Shown piece after piece: positions 17,335 to 26,068 of a DNA stretch of 34,363 nucleotides (position 1 is its first letter; the number at the start of each line of letters is the position of its first letter). Made by a program: the position numbers and the translations under genes. Source of the stretch: an uncultured bacterium (GTDB lineage Bacteria > Bacteroidota > Bacteroidia > Bacteroidales > Marinifilaceae); contig CAJMSX010000042.1 of assembly GCA_905216195.1 (NCBI GenBank), positions 1 through 34,363 of the forward strand. The letters are read 5' to 3'. The notes below the pieces were generated by a model. That model saw only the letters and a program-made list of their open reading frames with translations. It was not told the origin of the DNA and searched no databases.

Positions 17335-19101
17335 TCAGTTATAAATCAGGGGATAATCCTTTTCCTTACCTGTCCGGAACCATTTTTCCGGAATGACTTT
17401 CCAGTCGTGACGGCATTGGGGAGCGAGCACTTGCTTTTCTTTTATGTATTCGGAAAGGTAGTAGCGAACGTCCTGGGGCCAGATGCGGACGATTCTTTTT
17501 TCCATTTCTTCTTTACTCCAGCCGAGGCCTTGGGAGAGATGTCCTCCTCCTCCGTTCCCCCGGTAGGAGTTGATGGCTACGGAATAGGTGCTGTCTTCTG
17601 AAAACGGAGTTCCGTCGGACATCGAAAGTATCGTTACCCGGTCACCGGCTTCCCGGCTGACATTGACGGTATATTTGATGCCGGCCGCACAGGAATAATT
17701 GAAAAAATCGGTGGCGGGTATATACTGCCCTTGTTTGTTTTGCAGGTAATTCCCTTCGGCATCTTTCTTGAAACGAATCAGATGATCGTCGGCATTTTTC
17801 ATGGTATTATACTGTAGTCCGTAGGCGAATTCCAGATAGCGGTCAATTTCCTTTCCGGTGAAAGACATGGTATATAAACCGTTCTCATAGCTGTAAAGGT
17901 TAAACATATCCCTCACGGTGACTTCTCCTTCCCGGATCAGGGCGTCTTTTTGCAATACAGTGCTGAAAGACACGTCGGCTTGTGTAACCGCCAGTTGGGC
18001 GTTGTGGATGAGGTCGGTAAAGGCTGAAGGGCCGAAAAGCCCGTCTCTTCCGGACAAGGGATGGGTAAATTTGCCCAAAGGCGTGTTGATGTATCGGCGG
18101 ACCTTTTCGATGTCCGGTTGGAAATGATTGAGGTAAGCTGTATCCCGGGGAATGTCGGCCAGGGGAATAAGTTCGGTCGTAATCCGTTTTTCGTATGCTC
18201 CGCCTTTCCGGTTTAGCCGGATAGTTATTTTCCCCAGGTAAGTGGCATGTGATTTGGGATCCAGAATGACGACTTTCTTACCGGAGGGATCGGTTTCTTC
18301 CATTTGTTTTTCCTGGTGGTCATGTCCCAGAATGATGACATCGAAACCTTCTACGGCACGTGCTACCAGGACGCCGGCATTTTCATTACAGGGAGTATGT
18401 TCGTTTTCTCCTCCGTAATTGTAATTAAAACCGGAATGGAACAAGCCGATAAGGAGATCCGGTTTTTCTTTTTGTTGGATTTCCTTCACCCAATATCGGG
18501 CCGATTCGATCATATCCCGGAATTGGAGGCCTTCCCAGAGGTATTTGGGTAACCATTTGGGGATACCGGGAGTAGTCATACCCAATATGGCGATTTTTAT
18601 ACCGTTCCGGTGAAGTATGGTATAGGGGGTGAAATAAGGTTGTCCTGTAGCGGTATTCACCGTGTTTGCCGAAAGCCAGGGGAAGTCGAGTTCCCGGGCT
18701 ATTTTGTCATATACGGAATGTCCCGTTTCGATGTCGTGATTCCCGACGGAAGCGGCGTCGTAACGGAGGTAATTCATGATACGGGAAGTTAAATTCAGGT
18801 CGTTCGTATCGATGAAATTATAGTAATAATTGGAAGGCTGCCCTTGCAGAAAATCTCCGTTGTCCAGAAGGATAACAGGAGTTTGTGCCGTATCTCTGAC
18901 GGTCCGGAGATAATAGGCGGCATTCGCCAGACTGCTGGAATGAGGGCGGTTTCTTTTCAGGTCCTGGTCCACAACAGTGCCGTGTACGTCTGAAGTACAA
19001 TAAATGGTGAGGGAGGCTTGGTCCGGCTTACTTTGACAGGACAACAGCAGTTGAAAAATAAGGTATAATCCGCCGAACCGAATGAGATGTTGGGTTTTCA
19101 T
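17335..19101 (-). CDS. 5'-nucleotidase / 2',3'-cyclic-nucleotide phosphodiesterase family lipoprotein
   Basis: A 588-residue UshA/CpdB-family enzyme with a lipoprotein signal (LLSC, Cys22), so outer-membrane or periplasmic. The metallophosphoesterase domain (about 30-300) shows the di-metal motifs SDVHG (37-41), NGDF, GNHDIE and GHDH. The C-terminal 5'-nucleotidase domain (about 330-570) contains the substrate-loop NGGGGHLSQ. Family members hydrolyse nucleoside monophosphates or 2',3'-cyclic nucleotides to nucleosides; the latter are the first products of RNA cleavage by many RNases. It converges on the nuclease operon and lies near the nucleoside transporter, which fits a nucleotide-salvage role (inference). 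Length is normal for the family. Confidence 0.87.
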   Translation of the reverse strand: MKTQHLIRFGGLYLIFQLLLSCQSKPDQASLTIYCTSDVHGTVVDQDLKRNRPHSSSLANAAYYLRTVRDTAQTPVILLDNGDFLQGQPSNYYYNFIDTNDLNLTSRIMNYLRYDAASVGNHDIETGHSVYDKIARELDFPWLSANTVNTATGQPYFTPYTILHRNGIKIAILGMTTPGIPKWLPKYLWEGLQFRDMIESARYWVKEIQQKEKPDLLIGLFHSGFNYNYGGENEHTPCNENAGVLVARAVEGFDVIILGHDHQEKQMEETDPSGKKVVILDPKSHATYLGKITIRLNRKGGAYEKRITTELIPLADIPRDTAYLNHFQPDIEKVRRYINTPLGKFTHPLSGRDGLFGPSAFTDLIHNAQLAVTQADVSFSTVLQKDALIREGEVTVRDMFNLYSYENGLYTMSFTGKEIDRYLEFAYGLQYNTMKNADDHLIRFKKDAEGNYLQNKQGQYIPATDFFNYSCAAGIKYTVNVSREAGDRVTILSMSDGTPFSEDSTYSVAINSYRGNGGGGHLSQGLGWSKEEMEKRIVRIWPQDVRYYLSEYIKEKQVLAPQCRHDWKVIPEKWFRTGKEKDYPLIYN

Positions 19102-19138
19102 AAATATTTTTATTTAAAATGTAGCACATTGAAGCGCA

Positions 19139-19146
19139 CAAAAGTA
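19139..19146 (-). promoter_or_regulatory. -7 element for the 5'-nucleotidase gene
   Basis: On the minus strand TACTTTTG matches TAnnTTTG exactly, ending 37 bases before the ATG at 19101. No clear -33 TTTG is seen. This suggests transcription separate from the GH20 gene upstream. Confidence 0.45.
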
Positions 19147-19171
19147 ATAAAAAAAGGTATCCTCCGGATGT

Positions 19172-19215
19172 GAATCGCTCCCCAAAAGTTAGATAAAACT
19201 GGAGGGGAGCGGTTC
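19172..19215. repeat. Inverted repeat between GH20 and 5'-nucleotidase genes
   Basis: GAATCGCTCCCC (19172-19183) and GGGGAGCGGTTC (19204-19215) form a 12-bp stem with one G-U type mismatch and a 20-base loop. There is no T-run after it on either strand. It could be a terminator-like RNA structure ending the GH20 message or a regulator-binding site. Confidence 0.5.
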
Positions 19216-19258
19216 AGAAATGCCGGACAGCCACTTTTCCGGTTTGCGGCCTGAGTAT

Positions 19259-21112
19259 TTATTTTTTTATTTCTATTTTCCTGTGAAACAAATCGCCTAC
19301 GGGTTGTCCGTCTTTGAATAGCTGAGCTTTGATTTCACTGTTGACCGTAATTTCGAGCGGGGCAGTGTATAAAGCGGATTCCATAGAGGGGGGTGAGCCG
19401 TCGGTGGTATAACGAATCTCGTGACCGGGCGAAAGGGGAGCCAGGGTCAGGTCGATCCGGTTTTCCCCCGGATGATTGACGAGAAGTCCGCTGACCGATA
19501 ATATATGTTTAGCATAATTATAGCCCAATGCCTGGTAACGTGCGGTTAAGGGAATAGCGCGATTGATAAAGTGGTTGTAATCCTTGAGGTGGGCCGGCGT
19601 CCACGCCACTTCTGCCAATGCGGCCATACGGGGCAGAACCATATATTGTAACTGGGGAAAATTCAGAATATATTCTGTCCAGGTATTACACTGTACTCCT
19701 TTCACCATTTTACTTTCTTCTGCAGTTAAGCCGGCGGTCGGCTCCAGGCTGTATACCTTAGCTACGTCCACAAATCCGCCGATGGCAAAAGGTTCTTTAT
19801 CCCGGTCTAAGGATTGATAATAGTCCAGGTATACATAGTTGTTAGGGGTCATAATGACTTGATTACCCTGTTTGGCAGCTTCAATTCCCCCTTGCGTCCC
19901 TCTCCAGGACATGATCGTAGCCGTTTTAGAGATTCCTCCTTCCAGAATTTCGTCCCAGCCGATGATCTTTTTTCCTTTGGAATTCAGATAGTTTTCGATT
20001 CGGTGAACGAAATAACTTTGAAGTTCATATTCGTTTTTCAGTTTTTCTTTGCGAATGCGGGCCTGGCATTTGGGACATTTTTTCCAGGCGGTCTTCGGAC
20101 ATTCGTCTCCGCCGATGTGAATGTATTCGGAAGGGAACAAGGGAATAATTTCGTCGAAAACGTCCTCTAAAAATTGGAACGTTTTTTCATTTCCGGCACA
20201 AAAGACGTCTTCGGAGACGCCCCATTCTTTCATGACTTCATAAGGTCCACCCGTACAGCCCAGCCAGGGGTAGGATGCCAAAGCGGCCTGAGCGTGACCC
20301 GGAAGCTCTATTTCCGGAATTACCGTAACATACCGGTCGGCGGCGTATTTTACAATGTCTTTCACTTCCTCCTGAGTAAAAAAGCCTCCGTAAGGAATGC
20401 CGTCGTATTTCCCACTGTTCCTGCCGATAACGGTTTCCGGACGCTGGCTGCCGATACGGGTAAGTTCGGGGTATTTTTTGATTTCTATCCGCCATCCCTG
20501 ATCGTCGGTCAGGTGCCAGTGAAACCGGTTCAGTTTATGCAAGGCCAACATATCGATAAAAGTTTTAACTTCCTCGGGGGAGAAGAGGTGACGGGATATA
20601 TCCAGCATGGCTCCTCTGTATGCTAAACGGGGTTCGTCCTGAATGGAAACGTTTTGAATCCGGATATCTGAAAATTTTTCTCCCTTTTCAATCCCAGCCG
20701 GTAACATCTGGCGTAAGGATTGAAAAGCGTAAAATATGCCTTGGGAACTCCCGGCTTCGATATCAATGGATGTAGAGCTTACGGTTAAATGATAAGCCTC
20801 CTTTTTTAAGGCCGGATTCACCGTAAGATTAATGGCATTGCCGGTGGGTGTACCGGTAGTTATTTCGAGTGGCTTGCCGAAGGAAGGCTGTAGCAAATTG
20901 CTGAAAAAGGTTAAGGCGGGCTGCAAATCGTCCGCCCCTTTTACGACCTGAAGAGGCGTTTGGGGAGTCAACTTAAAATTTCCTTTTTCGATTTTTAAAG
21001 CTGCCGGACGGGGAACGATGTTGATTTCCTGGGTTTGAGACCGGCAACAGCAGGAAATGTTTAAGAAAGCTAAAACTGTACAGATAAAAATGAAAGAAAC
21101 AGACTTTTTCAT
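19259..21112 (-). CDS. Exported beta-N-acetylhexosaminidase (GH20)
   Basis: A 617-residue GH20 enzyme that removes terminal beta-GlcNAc/GalNAc from glycans. A hydrophobic export signal with a run of cysteines (NISC, Cys21, not an ideal lipobox) starts the protein. The GH20b alpha/beta domain covers about 29-150 and the TIM barrel about 155-495, with the catalytic pair Asp336-Glu337 in HIGGDE. The C-terminus (about 545-612) looks like a chitobiase C-terminal or Fn3-associated beta domain (YTTDG, SALY, KAQLFKDG). It may act on host mucin, chitin-like glycans or peptidoglycan pieces. It is on the same strand as the 5'-nucleotidase gene, 157 bases apart, but probably not in the same transcript. 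Confidence 0.9.
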   Translation of the reverse strand: MKKSVSFIFICTVLAFLNISCCCRSQTQEINIVPRPAALKIEKGNFKLTPQTPLQVVKGADDLQPALTFFSNLLQPSFGKPLEITTGTPTGNAINLTVNPALKKEAYHLTVSSTSIDIEAGSSQGIFYAFQSLRQMLPAGIEKGEKFSDIRIQNVSIQDEPRLAYRGAMLDISRHLFSPEEVKTFIDMLALHKLNRFHWHLTDDQGWRIEIKKYPELTRIGSQRPETVIGRNSGKYDGIPYGGFFTQEEVKDIVKYAADRYVTVIPEIELPGHAQAALASYPWLGCTGGPYEVMKEWGVSEDVFCAGNEKTFQFLEDVFDEIIPLFPSEYIHIGGDECPKTAWKKCPKCQARIRKEKLKNEYELQSYFVHRIENYLNSKGKKIIGWDEILEGGISKTATIMSWRGTQGGIEAAKQGNQVIMTPNNYVYLDYYQSLDRDKEPFAIGGFVDVAKVYSLEPTAGLTAEESKMVKGVQCNTWTEYILNFPQLQYMVLPRMAALAEVAWTPAHLKDYNHFINRAIPLTARYQALGYNYAKHILSVSGLLVNHPGENRIDLTLAPLSPGHEIRYTTDGSPPSMESALYTAPLEITVNSEIKAQLFKDGQPVGDLFHRKIEIKK

Positions 21113-21159
21113 GAATGATAATGAGTTAATTAAGTATTTATTTCACTATGAAGGTGACG

Positions 21160-21189
21160 CAAGATACAACAAAACTTATAATTATGCAA
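21160..21189 (-). promoter_or_regulatory. Candidate promoter for the GH20 gene
   Basis: On the minus strand TTG (21189-21187), 20 bases, then TATCTTG (21166-21160) approximates the Bacteroidetes promoter with one mismatch in the -7 element. It would give a leader of about 45 bases. The spacing is right but the match is imperfect. Confidence 0.3.
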
Positions 21190-21328
21190 TTTTTTTAAAA
21201 AGAATGAATTAAAACGAATAAAATTAAGAAAGGAAAAAAGAAAAAGTTTGAATAAAAAGTATACTATTTGCCTAAAAAAGTTTAAATTGCGCACTTTAAG
21301 AAAAGCGAGAGAAAGTTTTAACGGAGTT

Positions 21329-22729
21329 ATGAAGAAGATTCTAGGTTTACTTGCCGGGTTGGTCCTTGTGGGTGTCGGTACGGTGTGTGCACAACAGGGT
21401 AGCGGTATACAGAGCGCCACGAATATAGAAAGTCATATGTCTTTGCAATCGGTATTGAGGGGTCTGCTGGGAATAGCTACCTTGATCGGTATTGCCTGGC
21501 TGTTCAGCAATAACCGGAAAGCCATTTCCTGGAAAGTAGTGGGAATCGGTTTAGGAATCCAACTGTTACTGGCAGTGGGTATTTTATATGTACCGTTTGT
21601 ACAGGCGGTTTTTGAATTTTTCGGAAAGATTTTTATTACCATTCTGGATTTTACTCGGGCCGGGAGTGTGTTTTTGTTGGGAGATTTAATGGATACCACC
21701 AAGGCCGGTTATATTTTTGCTTTTCAGGTTTTACCGACGATTATCTTTTTTTCTGCTCTTACTTCCCTGTTGTTTTATTTGGGTATTATTCAGAAGGTGG
21801 TCTACGGTTTGGCTTGGGGCATGACCAAATTGATGAATATTTCGGGTATGGAATCTCTGTCGGTAGCCGGTAATATATTTTTAGGGCAGACGGAAGCTCC
21901 TTTAATGATAAAGGAATACCTGGACGATATGAGTCCTTCGGAGATATTTTTAGTGATGACGGGAGGTATGGCGACTATTGCGGGGGGCGTTTTGGCGGCT
22001 TATATCAGTTTTTTGGGAGGGGAAGATCCCATCCAACGTTTGATTTTTGCCAAACATTTATTGGCGGCTTCGGTCATGGCGGCTCCCGGAGCGGTTGTTT
22101 TTGCGAAATTGTTGGTACCTCAGACCCGTGCCGTCAACAATGATATTCAAGTGTCGAAAGCCAAAGTGGGGAAAAATATTCTGGATGCTATTTCTAACGG
22201 AGCTTCCGAAGGGGTAAAGCTGGCAGTCAATGTAGCCGGTATGTTATTGGTTTTTGTCGCCTTCATCGCTTTTGCCAATTATCTCTTTTCTAAATTCGGC
22301 AGTTTAGTGGGATTGAACGAATGGATTGCTCAGGTTACGGACGGGCGGAATACCGAATTGAATTTACAATTTATTTTGGGATATGCGATCTCTCCTTTGA
22401 TGTGGCTGATCGGTATTTCGGCGGACGATATGGTGTATGCCGGCAGTTTATTGGGACAGAAAGTCATCATGACCGAGTTTATCGGTTATGTCGATTTAGC
22501 CAATCTGAAGGCTGCGGGTGCCTTTTCCAGTATGAAATCTATCATTATGTGCACTTACTTCTTGTGTGGATTTGCTAACTTTGCTTCGATAGGAATTCAG
22601 ATTGGAGGGATAGGCGGACTCACGCCCAAAAATAAACCTTTACTGGCTCAATTCGGAATGCGGGCCCTTCTGGCCGGAACTTTGGCCTCATTGCTATCGG
22701 CAACAGTCGTAGGAATGATTATCGGATAA
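21329..22729 (+). CDS. Concentrative nucleoside transporter, CNT/NupC family
   Basis: An inner-membrane cation-coupled nucleoside importer of 466 residues from the ATG at 21329; a longer in-frame reading from TTG 21248 is unlikely because it adds a basic non-conserved leader. The N-terminus looks like a signal peptide (cleavage near VCAQQ), then about eight to ten membrane segments follow. CNT motifs are present: GQTE at 186-189 (nucleobase-binding hairpin in VcCNT), GGMATIAGG, and SNGASEG at 289-295 with Glu294. It precedes the sensor kinase gene by 11 bases, so they should be co-transcribed. The neighbouring nucleotidase and nuclease make nucleoside uptake the obvious role. Confidence 0.92.
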   Translation: MKKILGLLAGLVLVGVGTVCAQQGSGIQSATNIESHMSLQSVLRGLLGIATLIGIAWLFSNNRKAISWKVVGIGLGIQLLLAVGILYVPFVQAVFEFFGKIFITILDFTRAGSVFLLGDLMDTTKAGYIFAFQVLPTIIFFSALTSLLFYLGIIQKVVYGLAWGMTKLMNISGMESLSVAGNIFLGQTEAPLMIKEYLDDMSPSEIFLVMTGGMATIAGGVLAAYISFLGGEDPIQRLIFAKHLLAASVMAAPGAVVFAKLLVPQTRAVNNDIQVSKAKVGKNILDAISNGASEGVKLAVNVAGMLLVFVAFIAFANYLFSKFGSLVGLNEWIAQVTDGRNTELNLQFILGYAISPLMWLIGISADDMVYAGSLLGQKVIMTEFIGYVDLANLKAAGAFSSMKSIIMCTYFLCGFANFASIGIQIGGIGGLTPKNKPLLAQFGMRALLAGTLASLLSATVVGMIIG

Positions 22730-22740
22730 AAGTTGGAGTT

Positions 22741-24678
22741 ATGAAAAGTAATTGGCGGATTTGGGGATATGTTTTCTTTTTTTTGATCGGTTTTTCTTGG
22801 AAAAGCCGGGCCAAGGAAGGTACGAACCATCCGGTATTGATTATCAGTTCCTATAATCCCGAAACTTACCAGACGTCCCGGAATATCTCCGATTTTTTGG
22901 AAGAATATAAGATTTTAGGGGGAACTTCCTCGGTGATTATTGAAAATATGAACTGTAAGAGTTTTTCCGAAGCGCCTTTATGGAAACCCCGAATGAAAGA
23001 TATTCTGGATAAATATACCGGCAGCCAACAACCGGGGGTCATTATTTTATTGGGACAGGAAGCCTGGGCTTCCTACCTGATGCAAAACCGGGATTCTTTG
23101 GCCCGGATCCCGGTAGTATGCGGGATGGCCAGCCGTAACGTGATCGCTTTACCGGAAGATACGACCAATTTGGAAAACTGGGAACCGGAGAGTAAGGATG
23201 CTTTACGGGACCATAAAGTGAGCGTATCGGGATTTTTATATGAATACGATGTACGTAAAAATATAGAACTGATCCTGAGTTTGTATCCGGACACCCGGCA
23301 TATCGCTTTTATTTCGGATAACAGTTACGGAGGGGTGACTTTACAAGCTTATGTGAAACAGGAAATGAGTCACTTCCCGGAGCAGGAGTTGATATTGCTC
23401 GACGGCCGGAAACATACGATTTATACCATCGTGGACAGAATTTCGCATTTGCCCGAGCATACGGTTATTTTGGTGGGAACGTGGCGTGTAGATAAAAACG
23501 AAGGATATTTTATGCGGAATGCGACGTATTCGATGATGTCTGCCAATCCTAATATGCCGGCGTTTTCCATTTCTTCGGTCGGATTGGGGCATTGGGTATT
23601 GGGGGGATATATTCCGGAATACCGCGATATCGGTAAGGATTTGGCCAAGGAAGTGATTCTGCTTACTCAGCAAACGGGAACGAGCGGGATAAATAAGTCC
23701 CTGCATTTTATTCCCAATGCATACGAATTCGATATGGCAAAGCTGAAGGAATTCGACATCAGTCTTAAGAAATTGCCTGCGAATGCCATGTTATTGAACA
23801 AGGAAATCAGTTTCTGGTTCAAGTATAGTTACGAACTTACTTTTATCGGTATCATTTTTGTTTGTTTATTGGGAGTGTTGGGCATTATTTTAAATTCTTA
23901 CCTCAGGACGAAGAAACTGAAAGACGAATTGGAAGAATCGGAGGTGGAACTGGTCGCTGCTAAAGAAAAGGCGGAGGAATCCGATCGTTTAAAATCGGCT
24001 TTCCTGGCCAATATGAGCCATGAGATCCGGACACCTTTGAATGCTATCGTCGGTTTTTCCAACGTATTGGTATCGGATGAATTTTCTCCGGAGGAACAAC
24101 GGAAATTTGTAGAAATTATTCAGACCAATTCCGATTTGCTGTTGCGTTTGATAAACGATATATTGGATATCTCCCGTTTGGAAACAGGCCGTCTCAAACT
24201 GACTTATGAAAAATGTGATCTGGTTGCTTTGTGTGAATCCGTTTTGAGTACGACGGCTTGTTCTAAGAAAGAAGGAGTGTCTTACATTTTTGAACCGGGG
24301 ATAAAGCCGTGTGAATTGGAAACCGATGTGCAGCGTTTGCAACAAATTTTGATCAATCTGCTGTCCAATGCCAATAAGTTTACCGAGTCCGGAGAGATTA
24401 CCCTGTCTTATACGAAAGACGAAGAGAAACAATGTATTGTTTTCAGTGTATCCGATACCGGTTGCGGTATTCCTGTGGATAAACAGAATCTGGTTTTCGA
24501 ACGTTTTGCCAAGTTAAACGAATACGTACAGGGTACCGGTTTGGGATTGGCAATTTGTAAGATCACCGTCAATATGCTGGGAGGAGAGATATGGGTAGAC
24601 CGGAACTATTCTCTGGGGGCCCGTTTTATGTTTACTCATCCTCTCAAAGCCCCCCGTTCGTCTGTCTCTCCCCAGTAA
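22741..24678 (+). CDS. Membrane sensor histidine kinase with periplasmic substrate-binding-like domain
   Basis: A 645-residue sensor kinase. A signal or membrane segment (about 8-22) leads to a periplasmic region (about 30-360) that starts VLIISSYNPE and resembles the ABC-transporter substrate-binding (PF04392-like) fold. A membrane helix at about 366-388 and a coiled-coil linker with many Glu/Lys come next. The HisKA helix has the phospho-acceptor His427 (SHEIRTPLN), and the HATPase domain has NLLSNANKF (539-547), DTGCGI and GTGLGLAI. No receiver domain and no response regulator gene are nearby, so its partner must be elsewhere. Joined in operon to a nucleoside transporter, it may sense nucleosides or related molecules (inference). 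Confidence 0.85.
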   Translation: MKSNWRIWGYVFFFLIGFSWKSRAKEGTNHPVLIISSYNPETYQTSRNISDFLEEYKILGGTSSVIIENMNCKSFSEAPLWKPRMKDILDKYTGSQQPGVIILLGQEAWASYLMQNRDSLARIPVVCGMASRNVIALPEDTTNLENWEPESKDALRDHKVSVSGFLYEYDVRKNIELILSLYPDTRHIAFISDNSYGGVTLQAYVKQEMSHFPEQELILLDGRKHTIYTIVDRISHLPEHTVILVGTWRVDKNEGYFMRNATYSMMSANPNMPAFSISSVGLGHWVLGGYIPEYRDIGKDLAKEVILLTQQTGTSGINKSLHFIPNAYEFDMAKLKEFDISLKKLPANAMLLNKEISFWFKYSYELTFIGIIFVCLLGVLGIILNSYLRTKKLKDELEESEVELVAAKEKAEESDRLKSAFLANMSHEIRTPLNAIVGFSNVLVSDEFSPEEQRKFVEIIQTNSDLLLRLINDILDISRLETGRLKLTYEKCDLVALCESVLSTTACSKKEGVSYIFEPGIKPCELETDVQRLQQILINLLSNANKFTESGEITLSYTKDEEKQCIVFSVSDTGCGIPVDKQNLVFERFAKLNEYVQGTGLGLAICKITVNMLGGEIWVDRNYSLGARFMFTHPLKAPRSSVSPQ

Positions 24679-24682
24679 AAGC

Positions 24683-25156
24683 TTATTCTTCTTCCTGCTC
24701 GGCTTGTAACAGGCGAAGGAGGCAGCGGTTTACGGTATCGTAGTCGAATCCGCGCCCGAGGGCGAAACGGAGGAGTTTGGCTTTGGTTTTCAGCGGGTCG
24801 GTTTCCCGGATATGTTTGCATTTTTGTTTCATCAACCGCAGGCAGACCTCCTCCTGTTCTTCGGAAGGAAGAGTGGCAAGGGCCTCCTGGATAATCGCCG
24901 GCGCTATCCCTTTTTGTTTCAGCATTTGAGCGATTTTCGTCTTTCCCCACTTGTTGAAACGGAATTTATCCCGCGCATAAAACAGGGCGAAACGATTGTC
25001 GTCGAGGAATTTGTTCCGGATGAGTTCGTTCAGAATAGACTGACAGTCCTTTTCTTCTATTCCCCATTTTTCCAGTTTTTTCCGAATGTCCTGACAACAA
25101 TATTCTTTTTTGCTGCAAAGGGCTGCAGCCGCGGAAAGGGCTTTTTGGGTATCCAT
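24683..25156 (-). CDS. recX: RecA regulatory protein RecX
   Basis: A 157-residue three-helix-repeat protein of the RecX family that binds RecA filaments and limits recombinase activity. The typical segments are visible: an N-terminal SAAAALCSKKEYCCQDIRKKL helix pair, then FLDDNRFALFYARDKF and the following WGKTKIAQMLKQKGI. It starts 3 bases after the prmC stop, so it is translated from the same transcript. Its end is 4 bases from the convergent sensor kinase end, leaving no room for a terminator. recA itself is not in the window. Confidence 0.88.
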   Translation of the reverse strand: MDTQKALSAAAALCSKKEYCCQDIRKKLEKWGIEEKDCQSILNELIRNKFLDDNRFALFYARDKFRFNKWGKTKIAQMLKQKGIAPAIIQEALATLPSEEQEEVCLRLMKQKCKHIRETDPLKTKAKLLRFALGRGFDYDTVNRCLLRLLQAEQEEE

Positions 25157-25159
25157 AGG

Positions 25160-26011
25160 TTATCGATCTAAAGTGCAACGGATAAAACGGTTTTTATCGA
25201 AAATATCTTTTTTCAGTTCTACGTTCCGGTAGCCGCATGTGGTCAATAAATTTACAGTTTCCGCTCCCAGGTTTTCATTGATTTCGAAAAACAACTGGCC
25301 CTGAGGAGAGAGGGCGGTCAGGCCCAGGGCTGCTATAGCCCGGTAAAAAAGCAGCGGATCCTCATCCGGTACGAACAAGGCCGTGTGGGGTTCGTATTCC
25401 AGGACTCGGGGGTGCATGCTTTTTTGTTCGCTTTGCCGGACATAGGGGGGATTGCTGACGATGATGTCGTAAGGGCCGCAAACGGAGACTGCGTCCTGTA
25501 AAATGTCCTTTTTTTCAAAATCGACGTTCACCCGGTTAACGAGGGCATTCAAGCGGGCGGTTTCCAGGGCTTTTTCCGAAATATCAAGGCCGGTGACCTT
25601 CGAACGGGCAATACGGTGGGCCAGACTGATCGCAATACAACCGCTTCCGGTTCCGATGTCTAAAATACAGGATCCTTTTTCTGCGTACTGACAAATCCAC
25701 ATCACCAGTTCTTCGGTTTCCGGGCGGGGAATGAGGGTAGCATCGTTCAGCCGGAACTTCAGTCCTCCGAATTCGGTTTCTCCCAAAATGTACTGGATGG
25801 GGCGATCGGTTTTTAATTGAGATATGATGCCGTAAAATTTATTTACAAAGCTTTCGTTTAAAGTTTCGTATTTTCGGAGATGGATATCTATATTTGTATA
25901 TTGTAAAAGTTCCAGGAAAATGAGCCGGCAGATACTTCGTATTTCGTTTTCGTTATATGTATCTTTCAGTTCATCTAATGCGTATTGAGTCAGAGTATGT
26001 AAGTTGTTCAT
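25160..26011 (-). CDS. prmC: Peptide chain release factor N5-glutamine methyltransferase
   Basis: A 283-residue SAM-dependent enzyme that methylates the Gln of the GGQ motif in release factors RF1 and RF2. A helical N-domain (1-90) is followed by the Rossmann domain with DIGTGSGCIAISLA (about 116-129) and the catalytic NPPY at 187-190. ATG 26011 is the only reasonable start. A perfect TAAATTTG lies only 4 bases upstream, which raises the possibility of a leaderless transcript. The first gene of a two-gene operon with recX. Confidence 0.94.
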   Translation of the reverse strand: MNNLHTLTQYALDELKDTYNENEIRSICRLIFLELLQYTNIDIHLRKYETLNESFVNKFYGIISQLKTDRPIQYILGETEFGGLKFRLNDATLIPRPETEELVMWICQYAEKGSCILDIGTGSGCIAISLAHRIARSKVTGLDISEKALETARLNALVNRVNVDFEKKDILQDAVSVCGPYDIIVSNPPYVRQSEQKSMHPRVLEYEPHTALFVPDEDPLLFYRAIAALGLTALSPQGQLFFEINENLGAETVNLLTTCGYRNVELKKDIFDKNRFIRCTLDR

Positions 26012-26015
26012 GGGA

Positions 26016-26047
26016 CAAATTTATAAACTAATAAGCAGAAACGGAAA
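26016..26047 (-). promoter_or_regulatory. Promoter of prmC-recX, almost overlapping the start codon
   Basis: On the minus strand TTTC (26047-26044), a 20-base spacer and TAAATTTG (26023-26016) give a near-consensus Bacteroidetes promoter. The usual start site a few bases past the -7 element would fall at or next to the A of the prmC ATG (26011). Confidence 0.5.
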
Positions 26048-26068
26048 ATAAAGAGGTAAAATCGCCTG

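Noticed and set aside
7865..21112. A classical SusCD polysaccharide utilization locus
   Set aside because: There are glycosidases and a TonB receptor, but no SusD, no hybrid two-component regulator or sigma/anti-sigma pair, and the glycosidase genes are not in operon with the receptor.
21248..21328. Longer nucleoside transporter from a TTG at 21248
   Set aside because: The extra 27 residues are basic and precede a good signal-like hydrophobic start at ATG 21329, which also has a GGAG-like ribosome-binding site just before it.
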